Assembly (NCBI GenBank): GCA_030731695.1
Contig: JANQTK010000326.1
Span: 1-10,697 of the forward strand
Length of the DNA stretch: 10,697 nt
From: Polaribacter sp.
Lineage (GTDB): Bacteria > Bacteroidota > Bacteroidia > Flavobacteriales > Flavobacteriaceae
Direction: 5' to 3'
In this document: positions 1 through 6,642 of the stretch, piece by piece
Layout of the letters: each line of letters begins with the position of its first letter
How positions within the stretch are numbered: the first letter of the stretch is position 1
The notes under the pieces: generated by a model
The model's input: the letters and a program-made list of their open reading frames with translations, nothing else
What the model was told of the DNA's origin: nothing
Database searches by the model: none
Position numbers and translations under genes: made by a program

Positions 1-890
1 CCACGTCTAAAACCTGCTAAATGCGTTCCTCCTTCATGCGTATTGATATTGTTTACGTATGAATGTAAATTTTCAGCATACGATGTGTTGTACACCATGG
101 CAACTTCTACAGGAATGCCATTTTTTTCTCCTTCCATTGAGATGACTTTTGAGGTCAAACTTTCTCTGGTTGAATCTAAATATCTTACAAATTCTGGTAA
201 ACCTTCATCAGAATAAAAAACTTCAGTGATAAAATTTCCTTCGTCATCTGCTTTTCTCTTATCTGTCAATTTTATAGTTACCCCTTTATTTAAAAAAGAC
301 AACTCGCGCATTCTATTTGCTAACGTTTCGTAATTAAACTCAGTAGTTTGTTGAAAAATTGATTTATCAGGTAAAAATGTAACAATTGTTCCAGTAAAAT
401 CGGTTTCACCAATTGTTTTTACAGGATATAACGCTTTTCCACGTTCATATTCTTGTTGCCAAATTTTACCGTTTTTATGAACAGTGGCAGTCAAATGATC
501 AGAAAGAGCATTCACACACGAAACACCAACTCCATGCAATCCACCAGAAACTTTATAGGAATCTTTGTCAAATTTTCCTCCTGCACCAATTTTAGTCATT
601 ACAACTTGTAATGCAGAAACGCCTTCTTTTTTGTGAATATCAACTGGAATTCCACGACCATTATCTTTGGTAGTAACAGAATTATCTTCATTAATAGTAA
701 CTTCAATCGTGTCACAGTGACCACCCATAGCTTCGTCAATGGAATTATCCACAACTTCGTATACTAAATGGTGTAAACCACGTATGCCAATATCTCCAAT
801 ATACATGGAAGGACGCATTCTTACATGCTCCATTCCTTCTAATGCCTGAATACTATCTGCTGAATATTCGTATTTTTTTTCTTCGCTCAT
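1..890 (-). CDS. gyrB: DNA gyrase subunit B, N-terminal part (runs off left edge)
   Basis: ATPase subunit of DNA gyrase, which with GyrA introduces negative supercoils. Read from the ATG at 890-888 on the minus strand, 296 full codons are present and the frame stays open to the window edge. Visible GHKL ATPase signatures are VVDNSIDEAMGG (general-base Glu and Mg-binding Asn region), DNGRGIPVD, and the ATP-lid GGLHGVG followed by SCVNALS. The transducer part ends with NINTHEGGTHLAGFRRG, a strongly conserved type II topoisomerase stretch. The start MSEEKKYEYSADSIQALEG is the usual flavobacterial form. ParE is the alternative, but the N-terminus and the spacing of the motifs suit GyrB better. 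The Toprim domain and C-terminus lie outside. The gene has its own candidate promoter and is preceded by the terminator of the gat operon, so it is probably transcribed alone. Confidence 0.95.
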   Translation of the reverse strand, partial: MSEEKKYEYSADSIQALEGMEHVRMRPSMYIGDIGIRGLHHLVYEVVDNSIDEAMGGHCDTIEVTINEDNSVTTKDNGRGIPVDIHKKEGVSALQVVMTKIGAGGKFDKDSYKVSGGLHGVGVSCVNALSDHLTATVHKNGKIWQQEYERGKALYPVKTIGETDFTGTIVTFLPDKSIFQQTTEFNYETLANRMRELSFLNKGVTIKLTDKRKADDEGNFITEVFYSDEGLPEFVRYLDSTRESLTSKVISMEGEKNGIPVEVAMVYNTSYAENLHSYVNNINTHEGGTHLAGFRR

Positions 891-928
891 TGTTCAATGA
901 ATTGTTTGATTTTAAAAATTTTCAAACT

Positions 929-958
929 CAAATTTACAATTTTATGAATTGATTTCAA
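929..958 (-). promoter_or_regulatory. Candidate gyrB promoter (Bacteroidota type)
   Basis: On the minus strand there is TTG at 958-956, 19 nt of spacer, then TAAATTTG at 936-929, an exact match to the TAnnTTTG -7 element of Bacteroidota primary-sigma promoters. Transcription would begin near 923-925 and leave a leader of about 33 nt before the gyrB ATG. Short AT-rich motifs arise by chance, so this rests on the fit of both boxes, the spacing and the position. Confidence 0.5.
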
Positions 959-1084
959 GACTTTTCAGCAAGTTTCTTTTAAAATTATCAACATTTGTTA
1001 AAAAGAAGAAAGTGCCTTAAATCGTTTAAAAAAGGCTTTATTTTCAAAATCTACTATTTTTTATGTTTTGAAAAACTTGTAAAT

Positions 1085-1112
1085 AAAAAAAATCTCGCAA
1101 ATGCGAGATTTT
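1085..1112 (-). terminator. Rho-independent terminator of the gat operon
   Basis: A perfect 11-bp inverted repeat (1089-1099 with 1102-1112, core TCTCGCA/TGCGAGA) closes on a 2-nt loop, in practice a 4-nt loop. On the minus strand it runs straight into eight consecutive T residues (1092-1085). It starts 25 nt past the gatB-aspS stop codon. The T tract lies on the minus-strand side only, so it ends the leftward transcript and separates this operon from gyrB. Confidence 0.85.
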
Positions 1113-1136
1113 CAAATTAAAAATATTTTTTGAAGG

Positions 1137-4100
1137 TTACTTTTTAATCACTTTTACGTTCATTTCTTCTACTTTTTTGTCAGATAATGGTGATGGACTT
1201 CCAAAAAGTAAGTCTTCTGATGTTCCCGTTTTTGGAAATGCCATTACTTCTCTAATAGAGGCTTTTTTCTCTAAAATCATCATCAAACGATCTATTCCCC
1301 AGGCAATTCCTCCATGAGGTGGTGCTCCATATTGAAAAGCTTTGTACATGGTTCCTACGCTTTTTAGCATTTCTTCTTTGCTGTACCCCATATTTTTATA
1401 GGTTGCCTCCAAGATTTCTGATTTGTGTGCTCTTACAGATCCTCCACCAATTTCGTAACCATTTAAAATCAAATCGTATTGTTGTGCGATGATTGTTCCA
1501 ATTTCGTCATCATTTCCTTGCATGTGTTTTTCTAAATCGTATACAGCTGGCATGGAAAAAGGATTGTGTGTAAAAGTCCATCTACCATCATCATTTTTTT
1601 CAAACATCGGAAAATCAATTACCCAAGCAGGACGCAATTCTTTAGGATTTATGAGTTTTAAAATTTTTCCCATTTCTTGACGAACAGCATCTAATGCTTT
1701 ATTGGCAGTGGCATAATCAGCAGCTGAGAAAAATACAATATCGCCAATTTGAGCTTTAGTGGCATCAATAATATTTACGGCAATTTCTTCACCTAAAAAC
1801 TTAATGATGGGTGATTGCAACTCATTTTCATTGACAATAATATAAGCCAAACCTCCCAAACCATGTTGCTGCGCAATAGCAGTTAAATTTTCGATTTGAC
1901 CTTTGGACATTCGTTTGTTACCTTGTTCTTTTGCTGAAACTTTGATGCATTTTACAATTCCTCCATCTTCAATGGGTTTGCTAAACACCTGAAAAGTAGT
2001 TTCTTTCACGATATCAGTAATGTCTTGCATTTTCAATCCAAAACGCAAATCGGGTCTGTCACAACCATAAAAATCCATGGCTTCTTTATAAGTAATGACT
2101 TCAAATGGTTTTAAAATCCATTGATTTCCGTAGATTTTAGCAACCACTTCATTGAATAATTTTGTATTTAAGTCAATTATTTTTTGCATACTTGTGTATG
2201 CCATTTCCATATCTAGTTGCGTAAATTCTGGTTGACGATCTCCACGCGAATCTTCGTCTCTAAAACAACGTGCAATCTGAAAATATTTTTCAAATCCACC
2301 AACCATCAACATTTGTTTGAATTGTTGTGGTGCTTGTGGTAAGGTATAAAATGAGCCCGCTTGTTTTCTTGTTGGTACAATGAATTCTCTTGCACCTTCA
2401 TCAGTTCCGGCAGTTAAAATGGGTGTTTCAATTTCTAAGAATTCTTCTTCATCTAACAAATCGCGCAACAATTTTATTACTTTATGGCGATTGATGATTG
2501 CCTTGCGAACTTCTTCATTTCTATGATCTAAAAACTTGTATTGAAAACGAATTGTTTCATTTGATTTCAATGCTTTTTTAATCTCAAAAGGAAGCGTTTT
2601 TGATAAATTTAGAATTTCTAAATTGGTAGTTTCTAATTCTATTTTTCCAGTTCTTAAACTCGAATTGTAATCATCTTCATTTCTTAAAACTACTTTTCCT
2701 GAAACTAAAATTACAGTTTCTGGTTTTAATTTTACCAAGTCATCTAAATTTGGAAAAGATTCTCTGCTTAATCTTACTTGAAAGATTTCATAACTAGAGT
2801 CTCTTAAATCAATAAAAATCAATTCTCCATGATCACGAACGCTTGAAACCCAACCAGACAAAGTAACTTCTTCGTGTATTGATTTTTCAGAAAGTTCTGT
2901 AATTTTATGAGTTCTGTAGTTTTCTTTGATGATAATTGGAATCTTTTGTAATTCTTCTTCTTCTTTTTGATCAGATTTTTGAGTTTTTACTTTGGATAAA
3001 ATAGCTTTATTTTCTTCGGTATTTTGGATGATAGTTGATTCTGAGGAACTTTCTAATTGCATCAAAATTTCTTCACGAACAATTTTTCCAGAAGCACCTT
3101 TTCCAATAATTGCAATTACTTTTCCAACTAAAATTCCTGATTTTCCTTCATTTCCTGCTTTGATTTCTTGGGCAATTGCTGTATTTTCTTGAATAACTTT
3201 ACTTACAGCTAATTTTATTTTTTCGCTTGAAATCGTGTTTTCATCAAAATATTTGTTGTAGTCAAAAGAGCGATCTTTGAAGTAATTCAAAATAGCATTT
3301 TGAACCAATACAGCAGTGATTTTTTCATCTTTAAAAAGCTGAAAAATCTCAATTAAGTGAGCAATATTATGTATGTTTTTGTACTCATCAGCACCTATAT
3401 TATTTACCAATGTTTTGGCAACAAATGAAGGATCTTGAAGTACATTATTGATAGTTACAAAAGTATCTGAACGCAAAGAATCTGCTGTAAAAAATTTGGC
3501 ATCTTGTGGCAAAACTCCGCCTTTAATCAGAATAGATTCTACTGCGAATGGTAGTGAACTAATATCAACATCAATAGCATCAATGGCATTTTTGATATTT
3601 ACAAATGGAATATCAGGCTCTGTTATAAAACGATAATCAGCCTCAAATTCCTTTTTACGCATGGTTTTGGTTTGCTTTAAATCAGCATCCCATAAAACTG
3701 TAGTTTGTTCAGGCCTAAAAGCTTTATTTTCAATAAAGTAGTTGAGTTGTTTTTCAACTTCTTCTTTCAAAGCTTCGACCATAAATTTAAAGGAATTCAA
3801 ATTTTTAATCTCCGTTCTTGGATTTAAATGATAGCTGTGTTTTTTTCTTAATGAGATAGAAACATCCGATTTGAATTCTCCTTTTTCTAGATTTGCTTCC
3901 GAAATTTTTAAATTCTGAACAATTCTGTGAATGTATTGAGCATAGGTTGATGCGTCTTCTATATGACGAATGCAAGGTTCTGTAACAATTTCAATTAAAG
4001 GAACACCTGCTTTGTTAAAATCAACCAACGAAATTTCTTTTTCATGGAGCAATTTTGCAGCATCTTCTTCAATATGAACTTGTGTTAAGTTCACTGTAAA

Positions 4101-4481
4101 TTGCGATCCATCATTTCTAAAACAAGAAACTTGTCCATCAGGAATGATAGGATTGTGAAATTGCGTAATTTGTATGTTTTTTGGATTATCAGGATATTCG
4201 TAATGTTTTCTATCCCAAGAAATTACCTCATTAGAAAAGGAGGATTTTACTGCTTTTCCAAAATAAATGGCTTTTTTAATGGCCTCTTTATTTACAGCAG
4301 GTAAAACGCCCATTTGTCCTGTACAAACCGCGCAAATATGTTGGTTTGGTTGCTCTGTTTCTTCAGTTGGACAAGAACAAAACAATTTCGTTTTTGTATT
4401 CAATCGCACATGCGTTTCCAAGCCTATTACTAGCTCTAAATCATGTATTTTTAGCAATTCGTTTACTTGTTCTAGTTCCAT
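1137..4481 (-). CDS. gatB-aspS: GatB::AspRS fusion: amidotransferase subunit B joined to aspartyl-tRNA synthetase
   Basis: One uninterrupted 1114-residue frame. Residues 1-477 are a full-length GatB: GLETHVRL at 20-27 (catalytic-site Glu22 and His24), a zinc-type CxC/CxxC set (Cys35, 37, 50, 53), DRKHYEYPD at 90-98, HIEEDAAK at 136-143, AGVPLIEIVTEP at 158-169, EIKNLNSF at 224-231, then a YqeY-like tail ending near 477. A charged linker follows (about 478-519, with EEEE at 507-510). Residues 520-1114 are a bacterial-type class IIb AspRS: OB-fold anticodon domain with SGWVSSVRDHG at 542-552, DEGAREF at 694-700, motif 2 FRDED at 740-744, ADP-side RQPEFTQLD at 749-757, a GAD insertion roughly 800-935, and motif 3 GIDRL at 1062-1066. 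Both halves match usual family lengths. AspRS would make Asp-tRNA (also on tRNA-Asn if non-discriminating), and GatB would activate it for amidation with GatA-supplied ammonia. Its ATG shares one base with the gatA stop (TAATG), so translation is probably coupled. Confidence 0.93.
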   Translation of the reverse strand: MELEQVNELLKIHDLELVIGLETHVRLNTKTKLFCSCPTEETEQPNQHICAVCTGQMGVLPAVNKEAIKKAIYFGKAVKSSFSNEVISWDRKHYEYPDNPKNIQITQFHNPIIPDGQVSCFRNDGSQFTVNLTQVHIEEDAAKLLHEKEISLVDFNKAGVPLIEIVTEPCIRHIEDASTYAQYIHRIVQNLKISEANLEKGEFKSDVSISLRKKHSYHLNPRTEIKNLNSFKFMVEALKEEVEKQLNYFIENKAFRPEQTTVLWDADLKQTKTMRKKEFEADYRFITEPDIPFVNIKNAIDAIDVDISSLPFAVESILIKGGVLPQDAKFFTADSLRSDTFVTINNVLQDPSFVAKTLVNNIGADEYKNIHNIAHLIEIFQLFKDEKITAVLVQNAILNYFKDRSFDYNKYFDENTISSEKIKLAVSKVIQENTAIAQEIKAGNEGKSGILVGKVIAIIGKGASGKIVREEILMQLESSSESTIIQNTEENKAILSKVKTQKSDQKEEEELQKIPIIIKENYRTHKITELSEKSIHEEVTLSGWVSSVRDHGELIFIDLRDSSYEIFQVRLSRESFPNLDDLVKLKPETVILVSGKVVLRNEDDYNSSLRTGKIELETTNLEILNLSKTLPFEIKKALKSNETIRFQYKFLDHRNEEVRKAIINRHKVIKLLRDLLDEEEFLEIETPILTAGTDEGAREFIVPTRKQAGSFYTLPQAPQQFKQMLMVGGFEKYFQIARCFRDEDSRGDRQPEFTQLDMEMAYTSMQKIIDLNTKLFNEVVAKIYGNQWILKPFEVITYKEAMDFYGCDRPDLRFGLKMQDITDIVKETTFQVFSKPIEDGGIVKCIKVSAKEQGNKRMSKGQIENLTAIAQQHGLGGLAYIIVNENELQSPIIKFLGEEIAVNIIDATKAQIGDIVFFSAADYATANKALDAVRQEMGKILKLINPKELRPAWVIDFPMFEKNDDGRWTFTHNPFSMPAVYDLEKHMQGNDDEIGTIIAQQYDLILNGYEIGGGSVRAHKSEILEATYKNMGYSKEEMLKSVGTMYKAFQYGAPPHGGIAWGIDRLMMILEKKASIREVMAFPKTGTSEDLLFGSPSPLSDKKVEEMNVKVIKK

Positions 4482-5881
4482 TAGATGACCTCTTTTAAGA
4501 AGTTTGCGAATTTTAATAACAATTCGTCGTTATTTTTTGCAGCCGAAAGTTGTATTCCTGTAGCTGTTCCTTGCGGAATTGTGAGCGTTGGTAATTGTCC
4601 TAAACTAAATCCAACAGTATAAGCATCAGACAAATACATGGCTAAAGGATTTTTTAAACTATCCCCAATTTTTGGTGGTAAATTTGGAGTAACAGGAGAT
4701 AAAATCACATCCACTTCTTGAAAATCATTTTCAAAATTTTCAGCAATTTGATCTCTAATACTCAACGCTTTTAAGTAAATATCATCAGAAAAACCTTGAG
4801 ATAATACTTGATTTCCACCAACAATTCTTCGTTTTGTTTCTTCAGAAAAATTTTCAGAACGTGTAATAGAATAGGTGTCTTTTAAATTTTTTCCTTCCAT
4901 TCTATTGCCATAATTTGTGCCATCTAATCTGGATAGATTTGAAGCAGTTTCTGCCATGGCCAATGTATAATAGGTTGCTATTAAAATTTCTGAATCAAAA
5001 AAATCGAGTTCTTTAACTTCAATACCTTTTGCTTTTATTTTTTCAATCGATGCTAAAAAATCTGATTTTATAGTTGCATCAATAGCATCATTTTCTATAA
5101 AGTTTTTAAAATATCCAATTGTTTTTACTTCATCAGATTTTACAATGGATTCTTCAGAAATCTCTTCAGAAAAATAGGTTGTTTGGTCTTTTACATCAAT
5201 ACCACTAATGGTATTTACTACAATTCTCAGGTCTTCAATTGATGTAGTAATTGGACCAACACAATCAGTGGAAGAAGCATATGCAAGTAATCCAAATCTT
5301 GAAATGCGACCATAAGTTGGTTTTAAACCATATACTTTGTTATATCCAGCAGGTTGTCTTACTGAGCCTCCTGTATCACCACCAATTGAAAAAATGGTAT
5401 AGTTTTTTGCCACATTTACAGCAGAACCACCACTTGATCCACCTGCAACCAACTCAGGATTTAAGGCGTTTTTTACGGAACCAAAAATGGTGTTTTCCGA
5501 AGATGAACCATGCCCAAAACTGTCGCAATTTTCTTTTACAATTGGAATTGCTCCTGCATCCATCAATTTTTGAACGGCAGTTGCAGTATATGCAGCTTTG
5601 TAGTTTTTTAAAAAATCAGCACTTGCAGTAGTGTAAGTTCCTTGTAACATAAAAACATCTTTTACGCCAAAAGGAATTCCTTCTAAAAGCCCAATTTGTT
5701 CTCCGTTTTTTATTTTTTCGTCCACTTTTTTTGCTTTATCCAAAGCCAAGTTTTCTAAAAGTGAATTGACAGTGTTGTATGAGTTTGGTTTTAATAAATT
5801 CAATTTTTCTTGAACCAACGCTGTACAACTTATTTTTTGATCAACTAACTGTTGATGAATTTCTCTTATTTGTGATTCCAT
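4481..5881 (-). CDS. gatA: Asp/Glu-tRNA amidotransferase subunit A (amidase)
   Basis: Glutaminase subunit of GatCAB: it hydrolyses glutamine and passes the ammonia through the complex to GatB. It is an amidase-signature protein with the whole Ser-cisSer-Lys triad: Lys74 in GIPFGVKDVF, Ser149 in AGGSSGGSA, and nucleophile Ser173 in GGDTGGSVRQPA. Their spacing is identical to that of the S. aureus enzyme (K79, S154, S178). The glutamine-pocket regions are present as KRRIVGGNQVLSQGF and MYLSDAYTVGFSLGQLP (the Asp that reads the glutamine amino group is kept). At 466 residues it is slightly shorter than usual (about 485). The start lies 2 nt after the gatC stop, and the stop overlaps the gatB-aspS start. 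Position between gatC and gatB decides the call over other amidases. Confidence 0.95.
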   Translation of the reverse strand: MESQIREIHQQLVDQKISCTALVQEKLNLLKPNSYNTVNSLLENLALDKAKKVDEKIKNGEQIGLLEGIPFGVKDVFMLQGTYTTASADFLKNYKAAYTATAVQKLMDAGAIPIVKENCDSFGHGSSSENTIFGSVKNALNPELVAGGSSGGSAVNVAKNYTIFSIGGDTGGSVRQPAGYNKVYGLKPTYGRISRFGLLAYASSTDCVGPITTSIEDLRIVVNTISGIDVKDQTTYFSEEISEESIVKSDEVKTIGYFKNFIENDAIDATIKSDFLASIEKIKAKGIEVKELDFFDSEILIATYYTLAMAETASNLSRLDGTNYGNRMEGKNLKDTYSITRSENFSEETKRRIVGGNQVLSQGFSDDIYLKALSIRDQIAENFENDFQEVDVILSPVTPNLPPKIGDSLKNPLAMYLSDAYTVGFSLGQLPTLTIPQGTATGIQLSAAKNNDELLLKFANFLKEVI

Positions 5882-5883
5882 GT

Positions 5884-6153
5884 TTATTCTTCAATCACTT
5901 TAGATACCACTAAGTATCCGTTTTTTTCTTTTGGAAAGTTTTCGATGATGATTTTTTTCTCTAAATTACTACTTTCAATGATAATATCATCTCTTAATTG
6001 TTCTAATGAAACTGCATTTTGATGATTTTTTGATGTAAAATTGGTTGATGATGATTTTGCATTTTTTATCACATCAAACAATTTAGAAACAGTTTCAGAA
6101 GGTTTTGCACCTTTGATACTTGATAAAACATCCACAGTCATTAAATTACTCAT
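5884..6153 (-). CDS. gatC: Asp/Glu-tRNA amidotransferase subunit C, divergent
   Basis: Small belt-like subunit that wraps around GatA and GatB and stabilises the complex. The recognisable part is the C-terminal half, LEQLRDD (GatC signature LReDe) and ENFPKEKNGYLVVSKVIEE (family pattern NAP...dGYFkVPkVIEe), which is the segment that contacts GatA. The N-terminal half does not show the usual KLARLEL...EE pattern and is rich in Ser, Lys and Asn; only SETVSKLFDVIKNAK could be a helix. The protein is 89 residues, a little short for the family (about 95-100). The start may be the first ATG (6153) or the one four codons later (6141). The gene leads the gat operon, with 2 nt to gatA. The call rests on the C-terminus and gene order. 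Confidence 0.8.
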   Translation of the reverse strand: MSNLMTVDVLSSIKGAKPSETVSKLFDVIKNAKSSSTNFTSKNHQNAVSLEQLRDDIIIESSNLEKKIIIENFPKEKNGYLVVSKVIEE

Positions 6154-6190
6154 CAGTCAATTTTATTTAAATTATCTTTTAATTCCGGGT

Positions 6191-6198
6191 CAAAACTA
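6191..6198 (-). promoter_or_regulatory. Candidate -7 element for the gat operon
   Basis: TAGTTTTG on the minus strand (6198-6191) matches TAnnTTTG and would start transcription near 6185, about 30 nt before the gatC ATG. No convincing TTG box is seen 17-23 nt upstream, so this is half a promoter signal only. Confidence 0.3.
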
Positions 6199-6239
6199 CA
6201 AAAGTTTTATGAGTGAATAAACTTTCTATAAATAAAACA

Positions 6240-6270
6240 CACCAACAATTTTAATAAAAAATCATTGGTG
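6240..6270 (-). other. Terminator-like hairpin upstream of gatC
   Basis: On the minus strand CACCAATGATTTT (6270-6258) can pair with AAAATTGTTGGTG (6252-6240) around a 5-nt loop. That is a 13-bp stem with two G-U wobbles, followed by a T-rich run (TGTTTTATTT). The wobbles are allowed only in minus-strand RNA; in plus-strand RNA they would be C-A clashes. It could be an attenuator or terminator in a longer gat leader, or the end of a small leftward RNA. No upstream promoter or leader peptide was found, so the role is open. Confidence 0.4.
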
Positions 6271-6351
6271 CGTAGATTAATTCAGTAAATTCAAATCAAA
6301 CACATGTTTTGAAATGCAAATGACCAATATTATATGCTTAATGTAAATCAA

Positions 6352-6386
6352 ATAACAATAAATGATTATAAATTATAACAATAAAT
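6352..6386. repeat. 12-bp direct repeat ATAACAATAAAT, two copies
   Basis: The same 12 bases occur at 6352-6363 and 6375-6386, 23 bp apart start to start (about two helical turns). In sequence this AT-rich it may be chance; a paired operator is the only functional reading I can offer. Confidence 0.3.
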
Positions 6387-6465
6387 TTAAAATAAGTTAC
6401 AATATGTAATTAAAAAATTTATAATTTAATAAAGTGTTAAGAAATATAAAAAAAACCTGATAAAA

Positions 6466-6497
6466 TTTGTTCAACTAAAAAACCCTTTCTACATTTG
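6466..6497 (+). promoter_or_regulatory. Candidate trp operon promoter (Bacteroidota type)
   Basis: TTTG at 6466-6469, 20 nt of spacer, then TACATTTG at 6490-6497, an exact TAnnTTTG. Both boxes and their spacing fit the Bacteroidota consensus, and the element lies directly ahead of the Trp leader peptide. Transcription would start around 6501-6503, only a few bases before the leader ATG at 6505. Confidence 0.65.
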
Positions 6498-6504
6498 TTG
6501 CTCA

Positions 6505-6549
6505 ATGAAGAATAAAAAAAACATATGGTGGTGGAACTCTCTTAATTAA
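6505..6549 (+). CDS. trpL: trp operon leader peptide with three consecutive Trp codons
   Basis: A 14-codon frame encodes MKNKKNIWWWNSLN and stops at TAA (6547-6549). Three tandem TGG codons (6526-6534) in so short a peptide, placed between a promoter and a terminator just upstream of trpE, are the hallmark of ribosome-mediated attenuation. The codons just after the Trp run (6537-6544) form strand 1 of the leader RNA, and the stop codon lies in the loop between strands 1 and 2. A ribosome starved for charged tRNA-Trp would therefore cover strand 1, whereas one that reaches the stop would cover strand 2. The peptide itself probably has no function beyond being translated. The symbol follows the E. 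coli convention for such leaders; there is no implied homology. Confidence 0.88.
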   Translation: MKNKKNIWWWNSLN

Positions 6550-6616
6550 CTAAGTGAGAAAAAATCCTATATATAAAATATATTTAAAAGGCTTATCTCA
6601 CGATAAGCCTTTTTTT
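6537..6616 (+). promoter_or_regulatory. trp transcription attenuator (four-strand leader RNA)
   Basis: Strand 1 (6537-6544, CTCTCTTA) pairs with strand 2 (6551-6558, TAAGTGAG) with one T-T mismatch around a 6-nt loop. Strand 2 can instead pair with strand 3: GTGAGA at 6554-6559 with TCTCAC at 6596-6601, and further out CCT 6566-6568 with AGG 6589-6591. The AT-rich stretch between them can fold into a small hairpin (6569-6574 with 6578-6583). Strands 3 and 4 form the terminator (6586-6597 with 6602-6613). Stalling at the Trp codons favours 2:3 and read-through into trpE; completing the leader peptide favours 3:4 and termination. Pairings were worked out by eye, without energy calculation. Confidence 0.85.
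6586..6616 (+). terminator. Attenuator terminator hairpin before trpE
   Basis: Perfect 12-bp stem (6586-6597 with 6602-6613, core AAGGCTTATC/GATAAGCCTT), loop TCAC, followed by further T residues (seven Ts in total from 6610 to 6616). It ends 26 nt before the trpE ATG and has no upstream gene to terminate other than the leader peptide, so it is the conditional terminator of the attenuator. Confidence 0.9.
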
Positions 6617-6642
6617 AATGATATTGAAATCAATTCAATGAA

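Larger units (their letters stand above)
6154..6504. other. Divergent intergenic region between gatC and the trp leader
   Basis: About 350 bp of very AT-rich sequence with no credible gene on either strand. It contains the candidate gat promoter (6191-6198), a hairpin at 6240-6270, a 12-bp direct repeat (6352-6363 and 6375-6386) and the candidate trp promoter (6466-6497). I found no exact TAnnTTTG on the minus strand between 6271 and 6500. The rest shows nothing I can assign. Confidence 0.7.

Noticed and set aside
413..595. 60-codon plus-strand frame within gyrB
   Set aside because: Lies wholly antisense to the conserved ATPase domain of gyrB.
1014..1036. Second hairpin GCCTT/AAGGC upstream of gyrB
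   Set aside because: Five paired bases with a 4-nt bulge before a small inner stem and no T tract of its own position; the stronger terminator at 1085-1112 already accounts for the end of the gat operon.
5251..5631. 126-codon plus-strand frame
   Set aside because: Antisense to gatA, with the His/Gln/Leu-rich composition typical of a shadow frame.
6301..6500. Possible small genes or sigma-70-like TATAAT box on the minus strand
   Set aside because: Only frames of a few codons are present, and the TATAAT lacks a partner box at proper spacing in a lineage that uses TAnnTTTG.
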